The notes under the pieces were generated by a model that saw only the letters and a program-made list of their open reading frames with translations, did not search any database and was not told the origin of the DNA. A DNA stretch of 64,000 nucleotides. Source: Bacteroidota bacterium. Its GTDB lineage: Bacteria > Bacteroidota > Bacteroidia > Flavobacteriales > Flavobacteriaceae. The position numbers and the translations under genes are program-made. The stretch is taken from positions 69,223 to 133,222 of the forward strand of contig JAEWJM010000007.1 of the NCBI GenBank assembly GCA_023386585.1, given 5' to 3'. Numbering within the stretch: the first letter of the stretch is position 1; each line of letters starts with the position of its first letter. Shown in pieces: positions 34,295-44,974 of the stretch.

Positions 34295-36610
34295 ATGAAG
34301 AACTACAGTAAAAGACGCGAAGCGCTGCTTTATCACGCCAAGCCTTCGCCGGGTAAGATTAAAGTCGTCCCAACAAAAAAATACGCCACACAACGCGACC
34401 TTTCATTGGCATACTCTCCGGGAGTTGCCGAGCCCTGCCTCGAAATAGCCAAGGAAGTCAATAATGTTTATAAATATACCGCAAAAGGAAACCTGGTTGC
34501 GGTCATCACCAACGGAACCGCCGTGCTCGGGCTCGGCGATATCGGTCCGGAAGCTTCCAAACCGGTCATGGAGGGAAAGGCTTTGCTATTTAAGATCTTC
34601 GCCGATATTGACGTTTTTGACATTGAGATTGGCACCAAAAATATTGACGAATTCATCGCGACCGTCAAAAACATTTCACCCACTTTTGGCGGAATAAACC
34701 TCGAAGACATCAAAGCGCCTGAATCGTTCGAAATTGAGCGCCGTCTTGTTGAAGAGCTTAATATTCCGGTTATGCACGACGACCAGCACGGCACCGCGAT
34801 AATTTCTTCGGCAGCATTGCTCAACGCACTCGAGCTCGCCGGGAAAAAAATCGGAGACGTGAAGATCGTCGTATCAGGAGCCGGTTCAGCGGCTTTGGCA
34901 TGCACGAACCTCTATATAATGCTCGGCGTCGACCCGAAGAAAATTATAATGTTCGATAAAGACGGTGTGCTTTCGTCCGAGCGTTCAGACCTTTCCGCAA
35001 CCCAAAAACAATATGCCTATGCGACTCCGGGAATTTCGCTCGGAGAAGCTCTTAAAGGCGCCGACGTTTTTCTTGGCTTGTCGGCAGGAAACCTGATGTC
35101 GGCCGAAATGCTGATGGGAATGGCTGACAACCCGATCGTTTTCGCAATGGCAAATCCAATTCCGGAGATCGATTACGACATCGCTATTGCTGCCCGGAAA
35201 GACATCATCATGGCGACGGGCCGTTCCGACCATCCGAATCAGGTGAATAACGTACTTGGATTTCCCTACATCTTTCGGGGTGCGCTCGACGTTCGGGCGA
35301 CAAAAATCAACGAGTCAATGAAAATGGCGGCTGTAAAGGCGCTTGCCGCACTCGCCAAGGAAACCGTTCCCGAACAGGTGAATATTGCGTATGGCGAAAC
35401 CAAGCTGGTATTCGGGCGCGACTATATCATCCCAAAACCCTTCGACCCGCGATTGATCACAATGGTCGCGCCTGCTGTCGCAAAAGCCGCGATGGAAAGC
35501 GGTGTTGCCCTACAGCCGATCAGCGACTGGAACGCATACGAAGAGGAACTGCTTGAGCGATTGGGTTCCGATAATAAAATGGTTCGGTTGCTTACCAACC
35601 GCGCCAAAACCGATCCGAAACGCGTCGTATTTGCCGAAGCGGATCATCTCGACGTTTTAAAAGCCGCGCAAATCGTTCTTGAAGAAGGAATCGCAGTTCC
35701 GATATTGCTCGGAAACCGTGAAACCATTCTTGAGCTCAAGGAAGAACTGGGCTTCGACAATGAAGTTATGATAATCGATCCCAAAACGGCAATCGAAGAC
35801 GAACGCCGCAACCGGTACGCCAATACTTTCTGGAAGGCTCGCCAACGACGCGGAATACAGTTGATCGATGCACAAAAATGGATGCGTGAACGCAATTATT
35901 TCGCTGCAATGATGGTCAATGAAGGCGAAGCAGACGCAGTTGTGTCGGGTTATTCGCGAAGTTATCCCACGGTTGTAAAGCCGATGATGCAGCTCATTGG
36001 AAAAGCTCCGGGAATTTCATTGATCGCCACAACCAATATGATGATGACCAATCGCGGGCCGATGTTTCTTTCGGATACCGCGATAAATCCGAATCCGACT
36101 TCAGACGATCTTGCCAAGATCGCGCTTATGACGGCAAAGACGGTTCGAATGTTTGGAATCGAACCGGTGATCGCTATGGTTTCGTATTCCAATTTTGGCT
36201 CATCCAACCAGGAAGGCACCAATTTCGTCAGCCGCGCTGTTGCCTATCTGCACAAATATTATCCGGACCTGATCGTTGATGGCGAGCTTCAGGCCGACTT
36301 TGCGCTGAACCCCGAAATGCTCACCAACAGGTTTCCGTTTTCAAAATTGGCGGGCAAAAAAGTCAACACGCTGATTTTCCCCAATCTCGACTCGGCGAAC
36401 ATTACCTACAAAATGCTCAAGGAACTGTATAAAGTGGAATCGATCGGGCCGATAATGATGGGAATGGACAAGCCGGTGCACATTTTCCAGCTTGGCGCGA
36501 GGGTCGAGGAGATGGTCAATATGGTAGCCGTTGCAGTTGTCGATGCGCAGGAAAAAGAGAAACGCCGCAAGCGGTGGGAAGAAGGGAAATTGTCGCCTTC
36601 AAACGGTTAA
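34295..36610 (+). CDS. maeB: NADP-dependent malic enzyme with C-terminal phosphotransacetylase-like domain
   Basis: 771 residues. The malic enzyme part (about 1-425) has YSPGVAEPC, the NAD(P) Rossmann motif VVSGAGSAALAC, catalytic-site context IPVMHDDQHGTA and NPIPEI. It oxidatively decarboxylates malate to pyruvate and makes NADPH. The C-terminal part (about 430-760) is PTA-like (VVFAEADHLDVLKAAQIVLEEG, SGYSRSYPTVVKPM, GPMFLSDTAIN) and in this enzyme class is a regulatory domain sensitive to acetyl-CoA rather than an active transferase. Large MaeB of this length is typical. Confidence 0.95.
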   Translation: MKNYSKRREALLYHAKPSPGKIKVVPTKKYATQRDLSLAYSPGVAEPCLEIAKEVNNVYKYTAKGNLVAVITNGTAVLGLGDIGPEASKPVMEGKALLFKIFADIDVFDIEIGTKNIDEFIATVKNISPTFGGINLEDIKAPESFEIERRLVEELNIPVMHDDQHGTAIISSAALLNALELAGKKIGDVKIVVSGAGSAALACTNLYIMLGVDPKKIIMFDKDGVLSSERSDLSATQKQYAYATPGISLGEALKGADVFLGLSAGNLMSAEMLMGMADNPIVFAMANPIPEIDYDIAIAARKDIIMATGRSDHPNQVNNVLGFPYIFRGALDVRATKINESMKMAAVKALAALAKETVPEQVNIAYGETKLVFGRDYIIPKPFDPRLITMVAPAVAKAAMESGVALQPISDWNAYEEELLERLGSDNKMVRLLTNRAKTDPKRVVFAEADHLDVLKAAQIVLEEGIAVPILLGNRETILELKEELGFDNEVMIIDPKTAIEDERRNRYANTFWKARQRRGIQLIDAQKWMRERNYFAAMMVNEGEADAVVSGYSRSYPTVVKPMMQLIGKAPGISLIATTNMMMTNRGPMFLSDTAINPNPTSDDLAKIALMTAKTVRMFGIEPVIAMVSYSNFGSSNQEGTNFVSRAVAYLHKYYPDLIVDGELQADFALNPEMLTNRFPFSKLAGKKVNTLIFPNLDSANITYKMLKELYKVESIGPIMMGMDKPVHIFQLGARVEEMVNMVAVAVVDAQEKEKRRKRWEEGKLSPSNG

Positions 36611-36638
36611 TTGCACTTAAAGTTTTTTGTTATATTTG
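36611..36638 (+). promoter_or_regulatory. Promoter of ruvA-sprA
   Basis: TTG at 36611-36613, a 17-base spacer and a perfect TATATTTG at 36631-36638, ending 18 bases before the ruvA ATG. It overlaps the end of maeB. Confidence 0.65.
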
Positions 36639-36656
36639 GCTGATTACAAATCATAG

Positions 36657-37238
36657 ATGATAGCACATTTACAGGGCCGACTGGTTGAAAAAACACCTAC
36701 TGAAGTCATCATTGACTGCGGCGGCGTCGGATATCATGTAAACATTTCCCTTCATACTTTTTCGCTGCTCCCCGAATCGGAAAACATCAGGCTTTTCACA
36801 CACCTTTTAATCCGTGAAGACGAGCACATACTTTACGGTTTTATGGAGCGCTCCGAAAGGGAATTGTTTCGCCTGCTAATTTCGGTTTCAGGAATCGGTG
36901 CAGGCATTGCAAGAACTATGTTATCTTCGCTTGAGCCGCGGCAAATCATCGGTGCGCTAGCCAGCGGAAATCTCCCTGTCATCCAATCGATTAAAGGGAT
37001 TGGAAGCAAAACAGCGCAAAGGGCAATTCTGGATCTGAGGGACAAAGTGTTAAAAATAGGTTCGCTTGATGAAGTTTCGCTGATGAGCAGCAATACAAAT
37101 AAAGACGAGGCGTTATCTGCTTTGGAGGTGCTGGGCTTTAACAAAAAGTTGGCGGAAAAATCCGTCGAAAAAATTGTGAAGGAAAACCCGGAAGCAACCG
37201 TTGAATCAATCATAAAACTAGCCTTAAAAAATTTATAA
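36657..37238 (+). CDS. ruvA: Holliday junction DNA helicase subunit RuvA
   Basis: 193 residues. The N-terminal OB-fold domain contains DCGGVGYHVNISLHTF. Two helix-hairpin-helix motifs bind DNA (LISVSGIGAGIARTML and SIKGIGSKTAQRAIL). The C-terminal domain III (about 145-193) contacts RuvB (EALSALEVLGFNKKLAEKSVEK). Length is normal. The sprA reading frame opens 3 bases after the stop, which makes a ruvA-sprA operon likely. A matching promoter lies upstream. Confidence 0.97.
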   Translation: MIAHLQGRLVEKTPTEVIIDCGGVGYHVNISLHTFSLLPESENIRLFTHLLIREDEHILYGFMERSERELFRLLISVSGIGAGIARTMLSSLEPRQIIGALASGNLPVIQSIKGIGSKTAQRAILDLRDKVLKIGSLDEVSLMSSNTNKDEALSALEVLGFNKKLAEKSVEKIVKENPEATVESIIKLALKNL

Positions 37239-37241
37239 TAC

Positions 37242-40200
37242 TTGAAAACAGTTTACCACAAAATAGTCGGCATGCCTAAATATGGCCTGTTTTTGCTGTT
37301 GCTATTATTTTCTTACAATATTCAGGCTCAGGTTGATGAGGAAGAACAGGATTCTACTGCGACGGGTTATTCCACAGGACAGGTTCAAATGGCAAATCCG
37401 CCAAGCATTCTCGAGGCTTATACTTACGATCCCGTTACCAACAGGTACGTTTATACCAATACAGTGGACGGATTTAATATCAATTATCCAATAATTCTCA
37501 CTCCGGACGAATACCATGAGTTGATGTTGCGCGAGTCGATGCGTAAGTATTTCAAACAGAAATCAGACGCAATTGACGGCAAAAAAGAAGGCGCCGAGGA
37601 AGCAAAAAAGGATCTGTTGCCACGGTATTATGTGAATTCCGGATTTTTTGAAACGATTTTCGGCGGCAACACGATCGACGTCAAGCCAACCGGGTCAGTC
37701 GAAATGGATCTTGGCGTACGTTATACCAAACAAGACAATCCGTCGCTGTCGCCGCGAAACCGTTCCAGCACGACTTTCGATTTCGACCAGCGAATCAGCA
37801 TGAGCCTCATGGGAAAGGTCGGTACGCGATTGTCGGTCAACGTAAATTACGACACCGAATCGACCTTTGCATTCCAGAACCTCATAAAGCTTGAATACAC
37901 GCCTACCGAAGACGATATCGTCCAGAAGATCGAAGTCGGAAATGTCAGCCTTCCGCTCAACAGCTCGCTTATTCGCGGCGCCCAAAGCCTTTTCGGTGTA
38001 AAGGCGCAACTCCAGTTTGGAAAGACAACAGTAACCGGAGTCTTTTCGGAACAAAAAAGCCAAACGCGGTCAGTAACAGCGCAAGGCGGCGGTACAGTGC
38101 AGGATTTTGAGTTGTACGGACTCGACTATGATTCTGACCGGCACTTTTTTCTTTCACAATATTTCCGGAGCAGGTACGACGAATCGCTTCGAAATTACCC
38201 GCTGATCGACAGCCGCGTGCAGATCACCCGAATTGAAGTCTGGGTTACCAACCGCCAGAATCGCGTCAACACGACCAACAACAACCTTCGCAACATTATC
38301 GCTTTGCAGGATCTGGGAGAAACCCAACTGACTAACTATTCCGATCCAGTTGTTGTGCTGAACCCGCCGCCGGCCGGCTTTTTTAATATTGTACAGCCGC
38401 CGAATGCGAGCGAAGCGCCACGTGATTTTGACCTTCCAACCGACAACGAGAACAACGATTTTAACCCGGAGCAAATCGGACAGCCGGGAAGCTTGCTCAA
38501 CAACAACATTCGGGAAATTGTAACTGCATCCGCTGGATTCAACACAATTACCGCAAGTGAAGGCCAGGATTACGCGAAGCTTGAAAATGCAAGAAAACTT
38601 TCAGCAAACGAATTTACCTTTAATCCACAGCTTGGATATATTTCATTACAACAAAAACTAGCAAACGATGAAGTGCTTGCCGTAGCGTACCAATATACGA
38701 TTGGTGATAAAGTATATCAGGTCGGAGAATTCGGGACCGATGGAGTCGACGCCACCACTACCGGGCCAACCGATCCAAATACCAACCAACCGACAACCGT
38801 CAGCACCCAAAGCCTGATCCTCAAAATGCTTAAGAGCAACCTGACGAACGTCAATAACCCGGTTTGGAACCTCATGATGAAGAACATCTACCAGATTCCG
38901 GGCGCTTTCCAGCTTGAGCAGGAAGATTTCAGGTTCAATATTCTTTATACCGACCCTTCGCCGTTAAATTACATCACCCCGGTTGCAGGAACCCCATTCC
39001 CTGCAAACCCTCCGGTTGCCGAGACGCCGCTACTCAAAGTATTCAACCTCGATCGCCTGAACTACAACAACGACCCGCAAACCGGCGGCGATGGTTTTTT
39101 TGTCTTCATTCCCGGACTTACCGTCCATTCGCAGAATGGACGCCTGATTTTTACGACTGTTGAACCTTTTGGTCGCACGTTGTTTGAAAAGCTTCGGCTC
39201 ACTCCCGGCGAGGATTACAACAACAACGTTTACAACCCGAACCAGTCGAAATACGTTTTCCGCAGCATGTATCGCACGACGCAGGCAGCGGCTTTGCAGG
39301 AAAGCGATAAGAATAAATTCCAACTCAAAGGCCGATTCAAATCGACCGGTGGCGATGGAATTCCGATTGGCGCTTTCAATGTTCCGCGTGGATCGGTAGT
39401 GGTTACCGCCGGCGGGCGCGTACTCGTGGAAGGTGTCGACTATAGCGTAAACTATCAGCTTGGCCGCGTGCAGATTCTCGATCCGTCGCTTCAGGCATCG
39501 AACACGCCAATCGAGGTTTCGGTAGAAAATAATTCCGTGTTTGGACAGCAAACGCGGCGCTTCATGGGAATTAATGTAGAACACAAATTCTCAGATAAAT
39601 TCCTGGTTGGTGCAACTTTCCTGAAAATGACCGAAAGGCCGTTCACACAGAAATCGAACTACGGACAGGAATCGGTGAACAACAGCATCTTTGGCGTGAA
39701 TGCAAATTATTCAACCGAAGTTCCGTTCCTGACCCGAATGGTGAACAAGCTTCCGAATATCGATACCGATGTTCCTTCGAACATATCGCTTCGTGGCGAG
39801 TTCGCGTTCCTGAAACCCGATACTCCGAAGGCCGATAAATTTGAGGGCGAATCGACTGTTTATGTTGACGATTTTGAAGGATCGCAGACAACGATCGACC
39901 TGCGTTCACCATTCTCATGGAGCCTTTCCAGCGTTCCGGTTTGGGATGCAACGCAAAGCGCAGGCGATTACTCCGATTTTGGCGCTGCGCTGAACGGGCT
40001 CGATTACGGATTTAAGCGCGCGAAACTTTCGTGGTACAGCATTGACCCGATATTTTATGCGGATACTCCGGGCGGACTTTCACCGCAGGACATCGGCTAT
40101 AACACGACGCGTCGAATCTACAGCGAAGAATTGTATCCGGTAACCGATATTGCTCCGGGGCAATCGCAGGTAATCAATACGCTCGACCTTACGTATTATC

Positions 40201-43200
40201 CAACAGAACGCGGTCCGTTTAACTACAATCCTGCAGTTGCCGGCGGTACCGAATTCACTCCCGCGGCTGCGCAGGAGAATTTTGGCGGGATCATGCGTGC
40301 TATCAACTCCACCAACTTTGAACAGGCCAACGTTGAATACATCCAGTTTTGGCTTCTTGATCCATACGTAGATACCACGAACCCGAGCGCGCCGCCAATT
40401 ACAAACACCGGAAAAATTTTCTTCGACCTCGGACAAATTTCCGAAGACGTGCTGAAAGATGGGCGCAAGCAGTTTGAAAACGGGCTTGGGCCGGGAGAAA
40501 TTCTCGTTTCACCACAACCAATTTGGGGTAACGTTCCGGCATCTCAATCGCTGATCTATGCTTTCGACACCGATGCGAACAATCGTTCAAATCAGGATAT
40601 CGGTCTCGACGGTCTGAAAGATGCCGAGGAAGGCGCAAAATTCCCTGCCTTTGCCGGCGAGGAAGATCCATCGCAGGACAATTACAAGTATTTCCTTAGC
40701 GCCGACGGTTCTGTTATTGAGCGGTACCGTAGGTATAATGGCACCGAGGGCAACTCTCCTGTAGATGTTGGCTCAAACGATCGCGGCGCGACGACGGTTC
40801 CGGATGTGGAAGACATCAACAGGGACAATACAATGAACACCATCAACGCCTATTTCGAATACGGAATTAACCTTCGCCCGAATATCCAGAAAGGCGATCC
40901 CGATCAGCCGTATGTTGCCGATATCATGGAAACGCAGGCGACAAATCTTCCAAATGGCGCTGCCGGTCCGGTAACTGCCCGTTGGATCCAGTACAAAATT
41001 CCAATTGCCGATGTTCAGAACACAATTGGCGGAATTGCCGATTTCAGGACAATCAATTTCATGCGGATTTTCATGACCGGTTTCAGCGACGATATCACGG
41101 TGCGTTTTGGAGCGCTCGATCTGGTTCGCGGTGAATGGAGAAGATATGTGAACACACTTGACCAAAACGATACCGACCCGACTGACGACAACACGGGCTT
41201 CGATGTTCAATCGGTAAACATCCAGGAAAACGGAAACCGCGTGCCGATTCATTACGTTTCACCACCGGGTGTGGTTCGCGAAGAAGTTTCTGCCGGAAAT
41301 TCGATCATCCAGCAGAACGAGCAATCACTCTCGCTTCGCGCAACCGGCGAAGGCCTTGAACCAAACGACTCGCGGGCAGTGTTTAAAAACGTCAGTGTCG
41401 ATATGCGCCAGTTCAAGAAACTGAAAATGTTCCTTCACGCTGAAGCCATCGCCGGCGATCTTCCGTTGCAGGATGATGAAATGGTTGGTTTTATCCGGTT
41501 TGGTAACGACTTTACGCAGAACTTCTACGAAGTCGAGATTCCATTAAAAACTACTGCATTCGGCGCTTTGTCTGAAGAAGAAATATGGCCGGATGCAAAC
41601 GAAATCGACCTTTCGCTCGACTTGCTGACCAAACTGAAGATTTTGTCGAACGGTCCAAACTCGCCCATCGAAGATATCAACGGAATAAAATATGTCAACG
41701 AAGGCGAACTTGATCCATCCCATGCGGGACGGCCAAACGAGCTGCGACTTGGTATCCGCGGTAACCCGAATTTTGGATTGGTACGTACGCTGATGGTCGG
41801 TATAAAAAACAATACCCAGAACCCGCTGATTCCTTCCGACGTTTCATTGACGCCGCGGGATATTACCGGTGAAGTCTGGTTCAACGAGCTCAGGCTTTCC
41901 GATATGGACAATAAAGGTGGTTGGGCAACTGTGGTCAACCTCGACTCGAATGTGGCTGATTTTGCTACGGTTTCCGCTACCGGAAGAATGAGCACGATCG
42001 GATTTGGCTCGCTTGAAGAAGGCCCGAATGAACGCAGCCGTGAAGATGTGAAACAATATAATATCGTCACTAATTTCAGCCTTGGAAAATTGCTCCCGAA
42101 GAAATGGGGACTCAACATTCCGTTCAACTATGCGGTTGGCGAAGAAATCATCACGCCGGAATATGATCCGTTCAATCAGGACATCAGGCTTGATCAACTG
42201 CTGGACAATACGGTGAGTTCTGCCGAGCGCGACAACATCCGCGAACGCGCAATTGATTACACCAAACGCACCAGCATCAACTTTATCGGTGTGAGGAAAG
42301 AAAGGGCGCCGCAGCAAAAACCGCACGTTTACGATCCGGAAAACCTGACGCTTTCGTACTCTTACAACGAAACGGAACGCCATGATTTTGAGATTGAAGA
42401 TTATAAAGACCAACAGGTAAACACAACGGTGGATTACGCCTATACTTTCCAGCCGAAGCCAATCGAGCCGTTCAAGAAGACGAAGTTCATGAAGAAAAGC
42501 AGTTATTGGAAGCTGCTGAGCGATTTTAATTTCAATTACCTTCCGTCGAATATCTCATTCAACACCAACATCCTGCGGCAGTACAACAGACAGCAGTTCC
42601 GCCAGATTGATGTCGAAGGAATTGGGATCGACCCGCTTTACAGGCGAAACTTCCTGTTCAATTATCAATACGGATTCAACTACAACCTGACCAAGTCGCT
42701 CAAGCTGAGCTATACGGTTTCGACGAGCAATATTGTCCGAAATTACATCGATGACAACAACGTTCCTGACAACAGCGTCACGATTTGGGATGATTATTTT
42801 GAGGTCGGCGATCCTAACCAGCGCAATCAACAACTCGTACTGAATTACGAACTGCCGATCAATAAGATTCCGTTTTTGAGTTTCGTGAAGGCCAATTACA
42901 CTTACACAGGCGATTACAACTGGCAGCGTGCATCGTTGTCGCTCGCGAGTGTGGAATCGGATGGCATTTATTACAACCTTGGAAACACCATTCAGAATGC
43001 CGCGTCGCACAGGCTGAACACAGCTCTGAACATGGATGCGTTTTACAAGTACATCGGCCTGAATAAGATAAAAGCAGCGCCGGCAAAACCTGCAGCGGCG
43101 CCGAAACCGGGCGAAAAGATCGTGAACACCGCACAGCCGCAGGCAAAAACAGGCAACTTGTTTGTCAATGGACTTGTGGGCGTTTTGACGAGTGTCAAGA

Positions 43201-44531
43201 ATATACAAATTAATTATACCGAAAACAGGGGAACGGTTCTTCCGGGATACTTGCCGGGAATCGGATTTTTGGGAACTTCCAAGCCGTCGGTCGGATTTGT
43301 TCTCGGTTCGCAGGACGATATACGGTATGAAGCCGCGAAGAACGGATGGCTGACCACTTATCCTGAATTCAACCAAAACTTCACTCAGGTCACAAACAAG
43401 CTTTTGAACGTTACTGCCAATATGGATCTGTTTCCGGACTTCAAGATCGATCTCACCGCGGATCGGGCGTATTCGGAAAATTTCTCTGAGCAATACGATG
43501 TTACCGATGGCAATTACAACTCGCGTTCGCCATACACTTTTGGAAACTTCTCGATTTCAACAGTGATGTTAAAAACCGCTTTCCGCGCCAGCGATGAGAA
43601 TGGATCGTCTGCGTTCAGTGATTTCCGCGGAAACAGGATCATCATCGCCGACAGGCTGGCGGAGAGCTATTACGGTTCGAATTCTTTCCCTCGCGATGCT
43701 GAAGGTTATCCGATAGGCTTTGGCAAAAACAGCCAGGCAGTTCTGTTGCCGTCTTTCCTTGCGGCATACACCGGAACCGGATTGTTCAACTCGGCAACCG
43801 GCGAAGCGGCAAAAGATGTGTCGCTGGGCGCTTTCCGGAATTTCCCGATTCCGAACTGGACGGTGAAGTACAGCGGACTGATGCGCTACAAGTTCTTTAA
43901 GGATAATTTCAAGCGATTCTCATTCCAGCACGGATACAGAGCTTCGTATACGTTGAATTCCTTCCGGTCGAACTTCGAATACGATCTTAATCCGAACGGA
44001 ACCGATGCCAGTGGAAACTTCAATAACAAGCTGATCATTTCGAACATCAACCTTGTTGAACAGTTCAACCCGCTGATCCGCGTTGATTTTGAAATGAAGA
44101 ATTCGATAAAAATCCTCGCCGAAATGAAAAAAGACCGTGCACTTTCGATGAGTTTCGACAATAATTTGCTTACCGAGGTAAAAGGCGTCGAATACGGAAT
44201 CGGTCTTGGATATCGCTTTAAAGATGTTATCATTTCTTCAAGGCTCGCCGATAATCCAATGGGAATCATCAAGAGCGACATCAACATTAAAGTCGATCTT
44301 TCGTACCGGAACAACCAAACCATTGTGCGTTACCTCGATTATGAGAACAACCAGCTTGCGGGTGGACAGAATATCTGGTCGGCTAAGCTCACAGCGGATT
44401 ATGCTTTCAGCAAGAATTTGACGGCGATTTTCTATTACGATCACTCGTTCTCGAAAGCGGTCATTTCCACCTCATTCCCGATGACAAATATCCGGTCGGG
44501 ATTCACGTTGCGGTATAATTTCGGAAACTAA
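37242..44531 (+). CDS. sprA: SprA/Sov-type outer-membrane translocon protein
   Basis: 2429 residues from a TTG start, or 2419 from the ATG at 37272. A signal peptide ends near FSYNIQAQ. SprA (Sov in Porphyromonas) forms the giant beta-barrel pore of the type IX secretion system, through which adhesins and gliding proteins leave the cell. Length, the aromatic/polar alternation of the barrel part and the C-terminal SGFTLRYNFGN ending all fit. A short Ala/Pro linker lies at about residues 1945-1960. It follows ruvA by 3 bases and precedes gcvH, an order also known near F. johnsoniae sprA. Confidence 0.93.
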   Translation: MKTVYHKIVGMPKYGLFLLLLLFSYNIQAQVDEEEQDSTATGYSTGQVQMANPPSILEAYTYDPVTNRYVYTNTVDGFNINYPIILTPDEYHELMLRESMRKYFKQKSDAIDGKKEGAEEAKKDLLPRYYVNSGFFETIFGGNTIDVKPTGSVEMDLGVRYTKQDNPSLSPRNRSSTTFDFDQRISMSLMGKVGTRLSVNVNYDTESTFAFQNLIKLEYTPTEDDIVQKIEVGNVSLPLNSSLIRGAQSLFGVKAQLQFGKTTVTGVFSEQKSQTRSVTAQGGGTVQDFELYGLDYDSDRHFFLSQYFRSRYDESLRNYPLIDSRVQITRIEVWVTNRQNRVNTTNNNLRNIIALQDLGETQLTNYSDPVVVLNPPPAGFFNIVQPPNASEAPRDFDLPTDNENNDFNPEQIGQPGSLLNNNIREIVTASAGFNTITASEGQDYAKLENARKLSANEFTFNPQLGYISLQQKLANDEVLAVAYQYTIGDKVYQVGEFGTDGVDATTTGPTDPNTNQPTTVSTQSLILKMLKSNLTNVNNPVWNLMMKNIYQIPGAFQLEQEDFRFNILYTDPSPLNYITPVAGTPFPANPPVAETPLLKVFNLDRLNYNNDPQTGGDGFFVFIPGLTVHSQNGRLIFTTVEPFGRTLFEKLRLTPGEDYNNNVYNPNQSKYVFRSMYRTTQAAALQESDKNKFQLKGRFKSTGGDGIPIGAFNVPRGSVVVTAGGRVLVEGVDYSVNYQLGRVQILDPSLQASNTPIEVSVENNSVFGQQTRRFMGINVEHKFSDKFLVGATFLKMTERPFTQKSNYGQESVNNSIFGVNANYSTEVPFLTRMVNKLPNIDTDVPSNISLRGEFAFLKPDTPKADKFEGESTVYVDDFEGSQTTIDLRSPFSWSLSSVPVWDATQSAGDYSDFGAALNGLDYGFKRAKLSWYSIDPIFYADTPGGLSPQDIGYNTTRRIYSEELYPVTDIAPGQSQVINTLDLTYYPTERGPFNYNPAVAGGTEFTPAAAQENFGGIMRAINSTNFEQANVEYIQFWLLDPYVDTTNPSAPPITNTGKIFFDLGQISEDVLKDGRKQFENGLGPGEILVSPQPIWGNVPASQSLIYAFDTDANNRSNQDIGLDGLKDAEEGAKFPAFAGEEDPSQDNYKYFLSADGSVIERYRRYNGTEGNSPVDVGSNDRGATTVPDVEDINRDNTMNTINAYFEYGINLRPNIQKGDPDQPYVADIMETQATNLPNGAAGPVTARWIQYKIPIADVQNTIGGIADFRTINFMRIFMTGFSDDITVRFGALDLVRGEWRRYVNTLDQNDTDPTDDNTGFDVQSVNIQENGNRVPIHYVSPPGVVREEVSAGNSIIQQNEQSLSLRATGEGLEPNDSRAVFKNVSVDMRQFKKLKMFLHAEAIAGDLPLQDDEMVGFIRFGNDFTQNFYEVEIPLKTTAFGALSEEEIWPDANEIDLSLDLLTKLKILSNGPNSPIEDINGIKYVNEGELDPSHAGRPNELRLGIRGNPNFGLVRTLMVGIKNNTQNPLIPSDVSLTPRDITGEVWFNELRLSDMDNKGGWATVVNLDSNVADFATVSATGRMSTIGFGSLEEGPNERSREDVKQYNIVTNFSLGKLLPKKWGLNIPFNYAVGEEIITPEYDPFNQDIRLDQLLDNTVSSAERDNIRERAIDYTKRTSINFIGVRKERAPQQKPHVYDPENLTLSYSYNETERHDFEIEDYKDQQVNTTVDYAYTFQPKPIEPFKKTKFMKKSSYWKLLSDFNFNYLPSNISFNTNILRQYNRQQFRQIDVEGIGIDPLYRRNFLFNYQYGFNYNLTKSLKLSYTVSTSNIVRNYIDDNNVPDNSVTIWDDYFEVGDPNQRNQQLVLNYELPINKIPFLSFVKANYTYTGDYNWQRASLSLASVESDGIYYNLGNTIQNAASHRLNTALNMDAFYKYIGLNKIKAAPAKPAAAPKPGEKIVNTAQPQAKTGNLFVNGLVGVLTSVKNIQINYTENRGTVLPGYLPGIGFLGTSKPSVGFVLGSQDDIRYEAAKNGWLTTYPEFNQNFTQVTNKLLNVTANMDLFPDFKIDLTADRAYSENFSEQYDVTDGNYNSRSPYTFGNFSISTVMLKTAFRASDENGSSAFSDFRGNRIIIADRLAESYYGSNSFPRDAEGYPIGFGKNSQAVLLPSFLAAYTGTGLFNSATGEAAKDVSLGAFRNFPIPNWTVKYSGLMRYKFFKDNFKRFSFQHGYRASYTLNSFRSNFEYDLNPNGTDASGNFNNKLIISNINLVEQFNPLIRVDFEMKNSIKILAEMKKDRALSMSFDNNLLTEVKGVEYGIGLGYRFKDVIISSRLADNPMGIIKSDINIKVDLSYRNNQTIVRYLDYENNQLAGGQNIWSAKLTADYAFSKNLTAIFYYDHSFSKAVISTSFPMTNIRSGFTLRYNFGN

Positions 44532-44566
44532 TTGCAAAAACGTTTTCGGATAACCGCAGTAAGATT

Positions 44567-44574
44567 TAAATTTG
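44567..44574 (+). promoter_or_regulatory. Promoter -7 element of gcvH
   Basis: Perfect TAAATTTG ends 19 bases before the gcvH ATG. Confidence 0.6.
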
Positions 44575-44593
44575 CGTCACTAATTAACAAACC

Positions 44594-44974
44594 ATGAACA
44601 TACCTTCACACCTGAAATACACCAAAGACCACGAATGGGTTAGCCTTGACGGCGAAATCGCAACAGTTGGAATTACGGATTTTGCCCAGAAAGAACTTGG
44701 CGATATCGTTTATGTTGAAGTGGAAACGCTTGATCAGACACTTGACAAAGAGGAAGTGTTTGGAACCGTTGAAGCTGTAAAGACAGTTTCCGACCTTTTC
44801 CTTCCTTTGGCGGGCGAAATCGTTGAATTCAATGAAGACCTTGAGCGCAACCCGGAAACCGTAAACAGCGATCCGTATGGAAAGGGCTGGATGATCAAGA
44901 TAAAAGTGTCCGATGCTGCTGACTTTGATTCGTTACTTTCCGATGTCGACTACAAGGCGCTCATTGGCGGGTAA
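44594..44974 (+). CDS. gcvH: Glycine cleavage system H protein
   Basis: 126 residues of the lipoyl-carrier family. The lipoylated lysine is K63 within FGTVEAVKTVSDLFLPL. The signature YTKDHEWVSLDG at the N-terminus and ELGDIVYVEVE are present. It shuttles the aminomethyl group between the P, T and L proteins of glycine cleavage in the cytoplasm. The other gcv genes are not in this window. The downstream VanZ-like gene starts inside its 3' end. Confidence 0.97.
   Translation: MNIPSHLKYTKDHEWVSLDGEIATVGITDFAQKELGDIVYVEVETLDQTLDKEEVFGTVEAVKTVSDLFLPLAGEIVEFNEDLERNPETVNSDPYGKGWMIKIKVSDAADFDSLLSDVDYKALIGG

Noticed and set aside
42555..43493. A 312-residue minus-strand frame inside sprA
   Set aside because: Antisense shadow of a conserved coding region, with no motif.
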